From DUZB01 sp963747555 (lineage in GTDB: Bacteria; Desulfobacterota; DSM-4660; Desulfatiglandales; Desulfatiglandaceae): 64,000 nucleotides of DNA. A program made the translations under genes and the position numbers. The stretch is from positions 1 through 64,000 of the forward strand of contig CAVVFZ010000005.1 of assembly GCA_963747555.1 (NCBI GenBank), written 5' to 3'. This document shows positions 18,349-28,345 of this stretch, piece by piece (position 1 is the stretch's first letter; the number at the start of each line of letters is the position of its first letter). The notes beneath the pieces are model-generated. The model saw only the letters and a program-made list of their open reading frames with translations. It was not told the DNA's origin and made no database searches.

Positions 18349-19317
18349 TATTCGACGGAGAACTGCAACTGAAATCAGGAATTCCCGTTCCGGAACCCCC
18401 CGCCGGTTGGGCGCTGATCAGGGTGAAAAAGGCCGGCATATGCGGAACCGATCTGGAAATCATAAAAGGATACAAAGGGTTTAAAGGGATTTTAGGTCAC
18501 GAATTTTGCGGGATTGTAGAAGAGTGCGACGAACCGGTTTGGAAAGGAAAACGCGTGGTCGGAGAAATCAATGTCGGTTGCGGAAAATGTTCCTTCTGTG
18601 TGGACCATATGGAACGTCACTGCGTCGACCGGAGGGTCCTTGGCATACGCGGACTGAACGGGTGTCTGGCGGATTACTGCATCCTGCCTGTCAAAAATCT
18701 GCGAAGAATTCCCGATTCCCTGGAAGATGATCGTGCTGTCTTTCTGGAACCGCTTTCAGCTGCTTGCGAGATTCTGGAACAGCTCAGGTTGAGGGGACCT
18801 GAAAAGGTTTTGGTCCTGGGGGATGGCCGGTTAGGGATCCTTTGTGCCTGGGTGCTTTCAACCGTCTCGCGGGATGTGACCCTCATCGGGCGCCATTCAA
18901 GAAAATTGGCAAAAGGGAAGTGGCGCCACGTAAAGACGGAAAAAGGGTGCGGAAATCTCAAAGCAGGGGATGCGGACATTGTTGTGGAAGCGACGGGTTC
19001 ATGGAAGCGGTTTGAAAGATGCCTTTTCCCTTTGCCGGCCTCGCGGAACCATCGTCCTCAAATCGACCCTGGCAGCCGCGGAGGCTATCGATCTTGCGCC
19101 GCTTGTCGTGAATGAAATCACCCTCTTGGGATCACGATGCGGATCTTTTGACGCAGGACTTGAGATGCTCAGGACCTATCCGAAAATGCCTCTGGAGCGC
19201 CTCCTGTCGGGAACCTATTTTATGGAAGACGCCCTTGCGGCCTTTCAGCGCGTAGAAGAACGGGATTGTCTGAAGGTCTTGATTGACATGACGATATCCA
19301 GGATAACTCCAACCTAA
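18336..19317 (+). CDS. zinc-dependent medium-chain alcohol dehydrogenase, one frame break
   Basis: A 326-residue MDR-family dehydrogenase. The catalytic zinc site is C36 (AGICGTD) with H55-E56 (GHEFCG). The structural zinc lobe is C82, C85, C88 and C96 (CGKCSFC...HC). FLEPLSAACEILE and a Rossmann VLVLGDGRLGIL follow. An extra base at 19002 shifts the frame after VVEATGS. Removing it gives GSGLKDAFSLCRPRGTIVLKST and a normal C-terminus ending at 19317. The gene is at the short end for the family. The substrate is unknown: threonine, sorbitol and alcohol dehydrogenases look alike at this level. Translation is coupled to the GGDEF gene upstream, and the ribE start is 19 bases downstream. Confidence 0.87.
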
Positions 19318-19336
19318 AAAAGAAGGATGTGTGCAG

Positions 19337-19999
19337 ATGTTCACCGGTCTCATTGAGGGTGTTGGGAAAATAAAGGATGTGCGGCGCGCTGGTGGGGATA
19401 TGCGTCTAAAAATACTGCTTCCGGCAGGGATTGACGGATGCGCCATTGGAGACAGCGTTGCCGTCAACGGGGTTTGTCTTACCGTAACGGAGATTAACCA
19501 TGGCTCAGTAAGTTTGGATGTCTCCGCGGAATCCGTTTCCAGAACCACGCTTGGTTCATTGCAACCGGGTACACACGTGAATCTTGAACGGGCACTGCGT
19601 CTTTCTGATCGTCTGGGGGGCCATCTGGTATCCGGCCATGTGGACGGAATCGGCATTGTCGTGGACAAGGAATCGCGTCATGGGTCATGGTTTTTCAGAA
19701 TTGAGATACCTGAAACGCTGTCCCGTTATACCATCGAAAAAGGGTCTATCACGGTAGACGGCATCAGCCTCACGATTAATGCTTGTGGAAAAAAGTTTTT
19801 TGAGGTAAACATCATTCCCGAAACAAGAAAGGCAACGACCCTTCTGACGAAGAATAGAGGGGATCAGGTGAATATTGAAACGGATCTGATTGGAAAATAT
19901 GTGGAAAAATTTTTAACCGACAGGGGACCGCATCAAGCCGAAAATAAGTCTTCCGGAATTGATATGGAGACCCTCCTAACTCACGGATTTGGTAAATGA
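19337..19999 (+). CDS. ribE: riboflavin synthase, alpha type
   Basis: A 220-residue riboflavin synthase made of two lumazine-binding repeats. It begins with the invariant MFTGLIEGVGKI. Key blocks are VAVNGVCLTVTE and SLDVSAESVSRTTLG in the first repeat, and GHLVSGHVDG and KGSITVDGISLTI in the second. It dismutates two 6,7-dimethyl-8-ribityllumazine molecules to riboflavin and the pyrimidine precursor. The ATG at 19337 is used because the protein must begin MFTG. The stop (TGA) sits one base before the ribBA ATG. No FMN riboswitch was seen upstream, so expression probably follows the upstream operon. Confidence 0.97.
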   Translation: MFTGLIEGVGKIKDVRRAGGDMRLKILLPAGIDGCAIGDSVAVNGVCLTVTEINHGSVSLDVSAESVSRTTLGSLQPGTHVNLERALRLSDRLGGHLVSGHVDGIGIVVDKESRHGSWFFRIEIPETLSRYTIEKGSITVDGISLTINACGKKFFEVNIIPETRKATTLLTKNRGDQVNIETDLIGKYVEKFLTDRGPHQAENKSSGIDMETLLTHGFGK

Positions 20000-20000
20000 T

Positions 20001-21209
20001 ATGCCTATTTCAGCAATACATGATGTTATAGAGGATATGAGAAAAGGAAAGATGATTATCCTTGTCGACGACGAAGACAGGGAGAATGAGGGCGATTTGA
20101 CTATTGCAGCGGAGATGGTCACGCCTGAAGCGATTAACTTTATGGCCAAATACGGGCGTGGTCTTATATGCCTTGCCCTGGAACCGTCTCTGGTTGAAAA
20201 ACTGAAACTGGCCCAGATGGTTACAGACAATCGATCTTCCTTTCAAACGGCTTTCACCGTATCGATTGAGGCGGCTCACGGAGTGAGCACCGGCATTTCG
20301 GCGGCAGACAGGGCGCACACGATTCTGACAGCCATCGCAGACGACGCAAAACCCGAAGATCTGGTTCAACCGGGCCACGTTTTTCCCTTGCGGGCAAGAA
20401 GGGGTGGCGTCCTTTTCAGAACCGGGCAGACGGAAGGCTCCGTCGATCTGGCACGACTTGCAGGGTTTAAACCCGCAGGCGTGATCTGCGAGATTATGCG
20501 GGATGATGGTTGTATGGCGCGCCTTCCCGATCTGGAAAAATTTGCAGAGGAACATGATCTGAAGATTGCCTCCATCGCCGATCTCATAGCCTACAGAATG
20601 AGAACGGAATCCTTCGTACATTCTGCCGCCGAGACGATTCTCCCGACGCCGTATGGAGAATTCAAGGCCATCGCCTTCGTCAATGATATCGATGACTATG
20701 AACATCTTGCCCTGGTAAAGGGGGAGATCGATCCCGAAAAGGAGATCATGGTTAGGGTCCATTCCGGATGTTTAACCGGAGACGTCTTTTCTTCTTACCG
20801 CTGTGACTGTGGCGAGCAGCTTGCCATGGCCATGAGGATGGTACAGGATGAAGGGTTGGGGGTAATCCTTTATCTACAGCAGGAGGGAAGGGGCATTGGC
20901 CTGGCCAATAAATTGAAGGCCTATGCGCTGCAGGACAAGGGGTTCGATACGGTAGAGGCAAACGAGGAACTGGGTTTTGCTCCGGACTTGAGGGATTATG
21001 GCGTGGGCGCCCAGATACTGGTGGCCCTTGGGGTCAAGAAAATGAGGTTGATTACCAACAACCCGAAAAAGATCAAAGGTCTCGAAGGATACGACCTCAC
21101 AGTGACAGGACGAATCCCCATCGAATGTGATCCAAGGCCGGAAAATATAAGATATCTTTCAACAAAATGCCAGAAACTTGGTCATCTTCTGAAAATGGCT
21201 TCGAGTTAG
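20001..21209 (+). CDS. ribBA: bifunctional DHBP synthase / GTP cyclohydrolase II
   Basis: A 402-residue fusion. The N-terminal 3,4-dihydroxy-2-butanone 4-phosphate synthase domain (about 1-200) has DDEDRENEGDL and HGVSTGISAADRA. The C-terminal GTP cyclohydrolase II domain (about 205-402) has zinc ligands C257, C268 and C270 (SGCLTGDVFSSYRCDCGEQ) and QQEGRGIGL. It supplies both branches of riboflavin synthesis, from ribulose 5-phosphate and GTP. The ATG at 20001 is preferred over an upstream in-frame TTG because it directly follows the ribE stop. The gene is intact. Confidence 0.97.
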   Translation: MPISAIHDVIEDMRKGKMIILVDDEDRENEGDLTIAAEMVTPEAINFMAKYGRGLICLALEPSLVEKLKLAQMVTDNRSSFQTAFTVSIEAAHGVSTGISAADRAHTILTAIADDAKPEDLVQPGHVFPLRARRGGVLFRTGQTEGSVDLARLAGFKPAGVICEIMRDDGCMARLPDLEKFAEEHDLKIASIADLIAYRMRTESFVHSAAETILPTPYGEFKAIAFVNDIDDYEHLALVKGEIDPEKEIMVRVHSGCLTGDVFSSYRCDCGEQLAMAMRMVQDEGLGVILYLQQEGRGIGLANKLKAYALQDKGFDTVEANEELGFAPDLRDYGVGAQILVALGVKKMRLITNNPKKIKGLEGYDLTVTGRIPIECDPRPENIRYLSTKCQKLGHLLKMASS

Positions 21210-21222
21210 GAAGGAGAGCAAT

Positions 21223-21705
21223 ATGCCCACTGTAGTGGAAGGGAAACTTTCAGCGGAAGGATTGCGCTTTGCGATTATCGTAGGCCGGTTCAACGACTTT
21301 ATAGGCGGCAGGCTTCTTGATGGGGCCATGGATGCCTTGATAAGACACGGGTGTTCCGACGACCGGATCGTCGTAGTACGGGTTCCCGGCGCCTTTGAAA
21401 TCCCTCTTGCCGCAAAAAAACTGGTTCAAAGCGGCGGAAATTATGACGCGGTGATCTGTCTTGGAGCGGTCATCCGAGGCGCTACACCCCATTTCGACTA
21501 TGTGGCGGCGGAAGTCTCCAAAGGAATCGCCGCGGTTGCACTGGATAGCAATGTCCCTGTAACCTTCGGCGTACTCACCACGGACAACTTGGAGCAGGCC
21601 ATTGAAAGGGCCGGTTCCAAAGCAGGGAATAAAGGATGGGAAGCAGCCATGGCAGCCATTGAAATGGCGAATCTTTTTAAAGCCATTGGTCCTCCCGCTT
21701 CCTGA
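21223..21705 (+). CDS. ribH: 6,7-dimethyl-8-ribityllumazine synthase
   Basis: This 160-residue lumazine synthase contains IIVGRFNDFI, VPGAFEIPLAAKKL, the phosphate-binding CLGAVIRGATPHFDYV and TFGVLTTDNLEQAIERAG. It condenses the pyrimidine from the RibD branch with dihydroxybutanone phosphate. Such enzymes form pentamers or 60-mer shells. An AGGAGAG site precedes the ATG by 5-6 bases. It lies 13 bases after ribBA and 14 bases before nusB, a classical ribE-ribBA-ribH-nusB order. Confidence 0.97.
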   Translation: MPTVVEGKLSAEGLRFAIIVGRFNDFIGGRLLDGAMDALIRHGCSDDRIVVVRVPGAFEIPLAAKKLVQSGGNYDAVICLGAVIRGATPHFDYVAAEVSKGIAAVALDSNVPVTFGVLTTDNLEQAIERAGSKAGNKGWEAAMAAIEMANLFKAIGPPAS

Positions 21706-21719
21706 GACAGCGATTAGAA

Positions 21720-22197
21720 ATGGGCGATAGAAGGCGTGCCCGCGAATTGGCCGTGCAGGTGCTTTTTCATCTGGAATTCAATCCTGGCGATCCTGAGGAG
21801 GCGTTTAAGCTGATTTGCGACAATTTCGATGCGAAAGAACCCGCCAGGGCCTTTGCCAAGCATCTGGTCTTGGGTGTTTGTCTTGAGACGAAGGTGCTGG
21901 ACAGACTTATCGCGAAGGCATCAAAGAACTGGCGAATGGAAAGAATGGCCGTAGTGGACAAGAGCTATCCTCAGGCTGGCTACGTATGAGATGCTCTATA
22001 TGGAAGATATCCCCCCCAAAGTATCCCTGGATGAGGCGGTGGAGATCGGGAAAAAGTATGGCGCCGAGGAGTCGGGCAAGTATGTAAATGGCGTCTTAGA
22101 CAGCATCTATGCGTCCATTATAGAGAAACAAATAATCGGATCGATAGGATCAGATTACGAAAGAACCGGGATTAGATTACGGAAATACAAGGTATGA
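21720..22197 (+). CDS. nusB: transcription antitermination factor NusB, one frame break
   Basis: The combined product is a 158-residue NusB. It begins MGDRRRARELAVQVLFHLEF and ends with the typical PKVSLDEAVEIGKKYG / SGKYVNGVLDSIYASI block. NusB binds boxA RNA with NusE to support rRNA transcription. An extra T at 21966 shifts the frame inside NWRMERMAVVDKS-ILRLATYEMLY. Removing it gives the expected sequence. The stop overlaps the leuS start as ATGA. Because NusB is usually important for growth and the rest is well conserved, an assembly error is likelier than decay. Confidence 0.92.
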
Positions 22198-24772
22198 AAT
22201 ACAACCCTCATGAAATTGAGCCGAAATGGCAGGAATACTGGGATAAAAATAGTATTTTCAAGGTATTGAAAGATACTTCGAAAGAAAAATATTATCTTTT
22301 GGAGATGTTTCCCTATCCCTCGGGAAAAATCCACATGGGCCATGTGCGCAACTATACCATCGGTGACGTGGTTGCCCGGTATAAACGGATGTGCGGAAAG
22401 AATGTACTTCACCCCATGGGATGGGACGCTTTTGGAATGCCGGCTGAAAATGCCGCCATCGAAAACAAAACCCATCCCGCGGCCTGGACCTATGACAATA
22501 TACGGACCATGAAGTCCCAACTGAAGCGAATGGGTTTCAGTTACGACTGGGATCGGGAAATTTATACTTGCCATCCCGACTATTACAGATGGGAGCAACT
22601 CATCTTTCTCAAGATGTATGAGAACGGTCTGGCCTACAGAAAGAAAACCCAGGTAAACTGGTGCGAGAAGTGCCAGACCGTATTGGCCAATGAACAGGTG
22701 GAGGACGGTTGTTGCTGGCGCCATACCAATGATGAGGTCAGTATCAAGGAAATGGATAGCTGGTTCCTCAAAATCACCGATTATGCGGAGGAAATTCTTG
22801 AGTTCTGTGACAAACTTCCCGGCTGGCCGGAAAGAGTTCTGACCATGCAGAGAAACTGGATCGGGAAGAGCCACGGCGCCGTGATACGCTTTCCTCTCGC
22901 AGGTTCTGATACGGTAATAGAAGTTTTTACCACGCGCCAGGACACCGTTTTCGGCGCCACCTTCCTTTGTTTCGCCCCGGAGCATCCACTGGTTCGAGAG
23001 ATGGTCGCCGGTCTTCCGCAGGAAAAGGAGGTCCTTTCTTTTATCGAACGCACGATGAAAATGGAACATTTTGTTCGTACGGCGGATCTCACCGCCAAAG
23101 AGGGCGTCTTCACGGGAAGGTACTGCATAAATCCCCTGACCGGAGAAGAAATCCCCATTTATGTGGCCAATTTCGTGCTCTATCATTATGGAACGGGCGC
23201 CATCATGGCTGTTCCAACCCATGACCAGCGGGATTTTGAATTTGCAAAGAAATACGGCCTGAAGCTCAGGGTGGTGATTACTCCACCCGATCGAATCATT
23301 CAAGAGGACTCCATGACGGAAGCCTACGTAGATGAAGGGATCCTCGTCAACTCCGGTCCTTTTGACGGGCAGGCCAACCTGGCCGCCCAGGACAGCATCG
23401 CGGATTATCTCGAATCGAAAGGGATGGGGCACAAGACCGTTAACTATCGGATCAGGGATTGGGGCATATCCCGACAGCGATATTGGGGGGCGCCCATTCC
23501 TATCCTTTATTGCGACAAGTGCGGTACGGTTCCCGTTCCGGAAGAAGATCTTCCCGTGGTCCTGCCGTTGGATCTGGATATGAGGCCCAATGGAGGCTCA
23601 CCGCTTCCCTTTGAACCCCGTTTTTATGAGGCAACCTGCCCCAAATGCCAGGGAAAGGCCAGAAGGGAAACGGACACCATGGATACGTTCGTTGAGTCTT
23701 CCTGGTATTTCGATCGCTATACCTGCCCAGACTATACCGAAGGTCCTCTGGATCCTGAGAGGGTCGATTACTGGATGCCGGTAGATCAGTATATTGGCGG
23801 TATTGAGCATGCCATTCTGCACCTCCTCTATTCTCGGTTCTACACAAGGGTCCTGCGGGATTTCGGCCATTTGAAGATTTCCGAGCCCTTCACCAATCTC
23901 TTGACCCAGGGTATGGTCTGCAAGGAAACCCAGGAATGCCCTGAACACGGATATCTTTATCCCTATGAGGTGGTGGACGGGGGTTGCAGCAAGTGTGGCA
24001 AAGAGATTATTGAGGGCAGCATCGTAAAGATGTCCAAATCGAAGAAGAATGTGGTGGATCCGGAAGAACTCATCAAGGGCTATGGTGCGGATACCGTGCG
24101 CATGTTCTGCCTGTTTCGCCTCTCCTCCAGACAAAGACCTGGAATGGAGTGATCGCGGCGTCGACGGTTCGTCGAGGTTTCTTGGCCGGGTGTGGAGACT
24201 TGTGGACGACAACCTGGACTCCTTGCGCCTGGCCAGGCCTTTTAGCGGAAATGGGGAACTTTCAGGTCCCCTGGAGTCTCTGCACAGAAAAACCCATGCA
24301 ACGATCAAAAAGGTTACCGAAGATATCGACAAGCGGTTTCACTTTAATACAGGAATTTCCGCGGTCATGGAACTTGTTAATGAGATCTACAAATTCCTGA
24401 ATGAAGAAGAGGAAAAAGAGGGACCCGGCATGGGCAGTGATCCGGAAAGCCGTTGAGACCGCCATAGTCCTGCTGTCTCCCGTTGTTCCCCATATGACGG
24501 AAGAGTTGTGGCAGAGATTGGGGAACCAGGGGCTTCTCCTGGATATCCCTTGGCCGGTCCATGATGAGCTGGCCCTGAAAGCGGAAACCAGACTGGTGGT
24601 GTTGCAGGTGAATGGAAAGGTGAGGAGCAAAATTGAAGTGCCTGCCTCCCTCAACGAAAAAGAGATCGAGGCAGCGGCCCTCGCAAACGAAAGAATTCGT
24701 CAATTTATTCAGGAAAAGACCGTCAGAAAGGTTATTGTGGTTCAGAAAAAACTCGTCAATATTGTCCTGTAA
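22194..24772 (+). CDS. leuS: leucyl-tRNA synthetase, two frame breaks
   Basis: An 858-residue class I synthetase after frame repair. It shows the HIGH-type motif KIHMGHVRNY, the CP1 editing insert (for example GTGAIMAVPTHDQRDF), a zinc-finger-like CDKCGTVPVPEEDLP / CPKCQG region and the signature KMSKS-type MSKSKKN. The anticodon domain follows (VVPHMTEELW). Extra bases at 24117 (MFCLF-ASPPDKDLEWSD) and 24427 (EKEGP-AWAVIRK) break the frame; removing both gives one chain to 24770-24772. It charges tRNA-Leu and edits mischarged tRNA. As an essential gene it should not be broken in a living cell, so errors are likely. Confidence 0.96.
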
Positions 24773-24773
24773 G

Positions 24774-25325
24774 ATGGTAGAAAAGGCCGTGCAGAAATCT
24801 CCCATGATGAAATGTTTTCTTGCTGTTATTCTCTTGTTTATCATGGCGGGGTGTGGTTACAGCCTTCAGGCCACCGGGCAGCCTGCAGGAATGACGATTT
24901 CGAGCCTTTCCATTCCCATGATGACGAGCCCGTCTTCCACATTGGGATTCGAAGGGGATTTCACAAGGGTCATCCGTCGGGAATTCGTAAGCCATTCCCA
25001 AATCCCGCTCGTATCCAGCGACAAGGCAAACATGCTCCTGACCGGTGTGATCAACAAGATCAGCACCGACCCTTTGAGCTACAGAGTCGGGGAGGATAAA
25101 TTCGAGGTGACAACCTCCCGATGGTTGATTATTCGGCTGGATGCAAAACTGGTGGACAGGAAATCGGGGAATATCGTTTGGCATGATCCGAACATGGAAG
25201 AAAAAGTTGCCTTCTCTGTAAGCTCAGATCCCATGATTACCGCTTACAACGAAAGAAAGGCGGCTGAAGCAGTCGCCAAATTGTTTGCGGAGAGGATTTA
25301 CATGAAAACCATGGAAAGGTTTTGA
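24774..25325 (+). CDS. lptE: LPS-assembly lipoprotein LptE
   Basis: A small outer-membrane lipoprotein of about 183 residues. Its N-terminus MMKCFLAVILLFIMAGCGYS is a lipoprotein signal with lipobox IMAGC. Mature parts include GMTISSLSIPMM, FTRVIRREF and a C-terminal VAFSVSSDPMITAYNERKAAEAVAKLFAERI, typical of LptE. LptE plugs the LptD barrel that delivers LPS to the cell surface. The ATG at 24774 follows the leuS stop by one base; a start at 24804 is equally possible. Its stop overlaps holA as TGATG. Position between leuS and holA is the common leuS-lptE-holA order. Confidence 0.9.
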   Translation: MVEKAVQKSPMMKCFLAVILLFIMAGCGYSLQATGQPAGMTISSLSIPMMTSPSSTLGFEGDFTRVIRREFVSHSQIPLVSSDKANMLLTGVINKISTDPLSYRVGEDKFEVTTSRWLIIRLDAKLVDRKSGNIVWHDPNMEEKVAFSVSSDPMITAYNERKAAEAVAKLFAERIYMKTMERF

Positions 25326-26360
25326 TGGCCTCCGATCTGAGTCCTGAACAGGTTCTGAACCGGCTGAAAAAGGGGGAAGCTGGCCCTGTCTACCTGTTTT
25401 ATGGAGAAGAAGTTTTCCAACTCGAAAAGCTGCTGGAAATCTTTCGGGAGACCTGTCTCGGAGAAGCGGCAAGGGATTTCAATCTCCGCATATTTCAAGG
25501 AGATAATGCCTCCCCGGCTGATATCCTTGATGATGCCCGCTCCCTCCCGTTCATGTCTTCAAGCCGGTTGATTATTGTACGAAGGGTAGAAAAATTTTCT
25601 GCCTCGGATCTCGATAGCTTCCTTCCCTACCTGGAAAACCCGGTAGATACCACCTGTCTCATTTTCGTTTCTATCAAGACCGATTTCAAAAAAAGATTTT
25701 ATAAGAAATGCAGAGAACTGGGGGTGGCTGTTCATTTTAAACCTCTCTACGACAGTCAGGTCGTCCCTTGGATAAAAAGGGATGCCGGGGTTCTTGGACT
25801 GAAAATTACCGACGAAGCCTGTGAATATCTTTACGGGATTGTCGGAAACCGGTTGCGGGAAATTCATACGGAACTGGAAAAGCTACATTTGAGACATAAA
25901 GACCGAACAATCGGCGTTGAGGAGATCAAGGAATCCGCCAGGTACAGCAGAGTATATACGATCTTTGAACTGATGGATCACATCTCGTCCAAAGACCGGA
26001 GAAAACGCAGTTTCGGTTTTGAACCGCTTTTTAGAAGAGGAAGGAAGAGATGCCGCTTTTGGAATTATCGGCATGATTAACCGGCAGATGCGCCTTCTCC
26101 TTGAAACAGGGACCATCCTGAAGGGTGGCGGAGGGCAGGCGGACGTAGCAAAGAAAATAAAGGTCCCGCCATTTCTCGTAAAAAAAATCGTCCAGCAGTC
26201 CAAAAAATGGACGCTGGACGAGCTTGAACGGGGACTGTTTTACCTTTATCGTGCGGACGGACTCTTAAAAACCGGATCGCAGGCCCGTCTTGTTCTTGAA
26301 ATGCTGGTTATATCGTTGTTAAATCAACCTTCGACGGCCGCTGCAAGCTTATTGACCTGA
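25325..26360 (+). CDS. holA: DNA polymerase III delta subunit, one frame break
   Basis: A 344-residue HolA after repair. Residues such as GPVYLFYGEEVFQLEKLLE at the N-terminus, SSRLIIVRRVEKFSASDL, and the arginine-rich three-domain clamp-loader layout identify it. Delta opens the sliding clamp within the clamp-loader complex. An extra C at 26006 shifts the frame between KDRRK and AVSVLNRFLEEEG. Its last 37 bases overlap the 3' end of rpsT on the other strand. It closes the long plus-strand run that began with the GGDEF gene. Confidence 0.93.
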
Positions 26361-26602
26361 AGTTCCAGTCGGGAAATTTTTCTAGATGCCTGGTTCTTGT
26401 GGATCACGCCCTTGGAAGATGTCTTTTGAATGATCGACACAGCCTTTTTCAGGCTCTCCCGGGCCTCTGGTTCTGAATTGCTCGCCACTGCCGCCCTGAC
26501 TTCTTTCACTGCCTTTTTTACCCTGGTCTTGTAACTCTTGTTTTCCACCCGCTTGATTTCGTTTTGTTTTGCCCTTTTCAGGGCCGATTTGTGGTTAGCC
26601 AA
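26324..26602 (-). CDS. rpsT: 30S ribosomal protein S20
   Basis: A 92-residue basic protein starting MANHKSALKRAKQNEIKR, with VKKAVKEVRAAV and the ending HKNQASRKISRLELQVNKL. All are hallmarks of bS20, which binds 16S rRNA early in 30S assembly. The start is a TTG at 26602 with a strong AAGGAGG site 6 bases upstream. It is convergent with holA and overlaps its end. The next gene, murJ, diverges from it. Confidence 0.96.
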   Translation of the reverse strand: MANHKSALKRAKQNEIKRVENKSYKTRVKKAVKEVRAAVASNSEPEARESLKKAVSIIQKTSSKGVIHKNQASRKISRLELQVNKLAAAVEG

Positions 26603-26738
26603 CTCAGTTCCTCCTTAGGAATTTGCTTTTATTGGAGTCATGCTGTCTCACAATGACCGATAGATTTATTCTTTCCGGCCTAAGGGACGAAAACTCCATT
26701 TATTAATTTAACTTTTTATTTTAAACCTTCAGGAAGTT

Positions 26739-28345
26739 ATGTCAAGGATTTTCTGCGATCTCGAAGGATCGGATGGTTCTGAAACGAGCAAAATGAGCCG
26801 AGCTGCCGGCGTGGTGGGGTTTTTTACCCTTGCGAGCCGAATTCTGGGGTTGGTTCGAGATATGGTTATTGCCGCCATGTTCGGCTCAGGGGTGGCGGCA
26901 GACGCTTTTTTTGTGGCGTTTAGAATACCGAATCTCTTGCGACGTCTTTTCGCCGAGGGATCGTTGACCATAGCGTTTATTCCGGTATTCACCGAATTTC
27001 TTTCCCGAAAAGGAAAACGAGAGGCCTTTGAACTGGCCGAGACTTTTCTTACCATACTCTTTCTGATTCTATTGTTTCTTGCGGTCGCGGGGGTTCTTCT
27101 GGCGCCGTGGATCGTTAGGATACAGGCATTCGGGTTCGGCGGCACAGGGTTCAAGTACGATCTCACCGTATTCCTAACAAGAATTACCTTTCCATATATA
27201 TTCTTTATCGGCATTGTAGCATTTTTCATGGGGGTGTTGAATTCGTTAAGGCACTTTGCCGCACCTGCCGCCGCGCCTATTTTTCTGAACCTGGGAATCA
27301 TCGGGGCAGCCTTTTTTATTGCCCCCCATTGCTCCCTGCCCATTACCGGGATTGCGGTCGGTGTCCTTATCGGAGGCCTCTTGCAGGTAGCGCTTCAAAT
27401 TCCTCCGGCGGTAAAGTCAGGGGTCCGTTTTTCCCCGCGTTGGGAACCAAGTCATCCCGCAATAAAGAGAATTGGGCTGTTAATGGCGCCGGCGATCTTT
27501 GGCTCTGCCGTCTATCAGCTCAATCAGTTTCTGGGCACCCTGTTGGCGAGTTTTCTGCCGGAAGGCAGCGTTTCATGGCTTTATTACGCCGATCGTCTTG
27601 TTCAGTTCCCTCTGGGCATTTTCGCCATTGCCATCAGTACGGCAGCCCTTCCGTCCCTTTCCATCGGAGGCCGCCCATGGAGATTGGAATCGATTTTTTA
27701 ACACCTTGAATCATGCACTGTGCCTGGTTTTCTTCATTACTCTGCCTTGCATGATCGGCCTGATTGCTCTTGGAAAACCGATCGTCGAAATCCTTTTTGA
27801 AAGGGGTGCATTTGGTTTTCATGCCTCCCGAATGACTTATGAGGCACTCCTTTTTTACACTTTCGGGTTATGGGCCTTTTCCGGTGTCCGGGTCATGGTA
27901 TCGGCCTTTTATGCGCTTCAAGATACCAAAACGCCTGTAAAAGTTGCCGTTGTCGCCCTTTTTGTAAATCTGATTTCAAGTCTCCTTTTGATCGGTCCTC
28001 TGCATCACGGAGGAATTGCTCTTTCTCTTTCCATTGCTTCGAGCGTTCAGGTTTTTCTGCTGGCCCTGTTCTTGAAAAAGAAGATGCCTTCACTTCTCTA
28101 TAAACCGATCTTGAAATCGTTTGTAAAGTCCCTGTTCGCTTCTCTGATCATGGGCATCGGGAATCTATTTTCTGCAATCTCTCTGTTTCTCTACAAATTC
28201 CGACCTTTCCTCGGGAACAAAGATTACGAACCTGACAATTCTGATATTCTCCGGTATAATCATTTTTTTCCTGATAGCCCGTGTTTTACGGTGCGATGAA
28301 ATTGTGTCCATCAGAGATATGATTAGATTACGGTTGAAGAGATGA
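26739..28345 (+). CDS. murJ: lipid II flippase MurJ (MviN), two frame breaks
   Basis: A roughly 534-residue, about 14-helix MOP-family membrane protein. Typical blocks are ASRILGLVRDMVIAAMFGSG, DAFFVAFRIPNLLRRLFAEG, FIPVFTEF and AIFGSAVYQLNQFLGTLLAS. MurJ flips lipid-linked peptidoglycan precursor across the inner membrane. Extra bases at 27663 (ALPSLS-SEAAHGDW) and about 28162 (MGIG-IYFLQ) break the frame. After both repairs translation runs to a TGA at 28343-28345 through a last membrane helix (LTILIFSGIIIFFLIARVL). The stop overlaps the next ATG. A start at 26793 is an alternative. Breaks are probably errors in an essential gene. Confidence 0.93.

Noticed and set aside
19318..19336. FMN riboswitch before ribE
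   Set aside because: The gap is only 19 bases, too short for the element.
22155..23432. 425-codon open frame opposite leuS
   Set aside because: Antisense shadow of a conserved synthetase; protein composition is unnatural (many histidine, phenylalanine and glycine runs).
24111..24430. Programmed frameshifting in leuS, nusB, holA and other genes
   Set aside because: No slippery heptamer plus pseudoknot was seen, and the breaks occur in many unrelated genes with the same insertion bias; errors are simpler.
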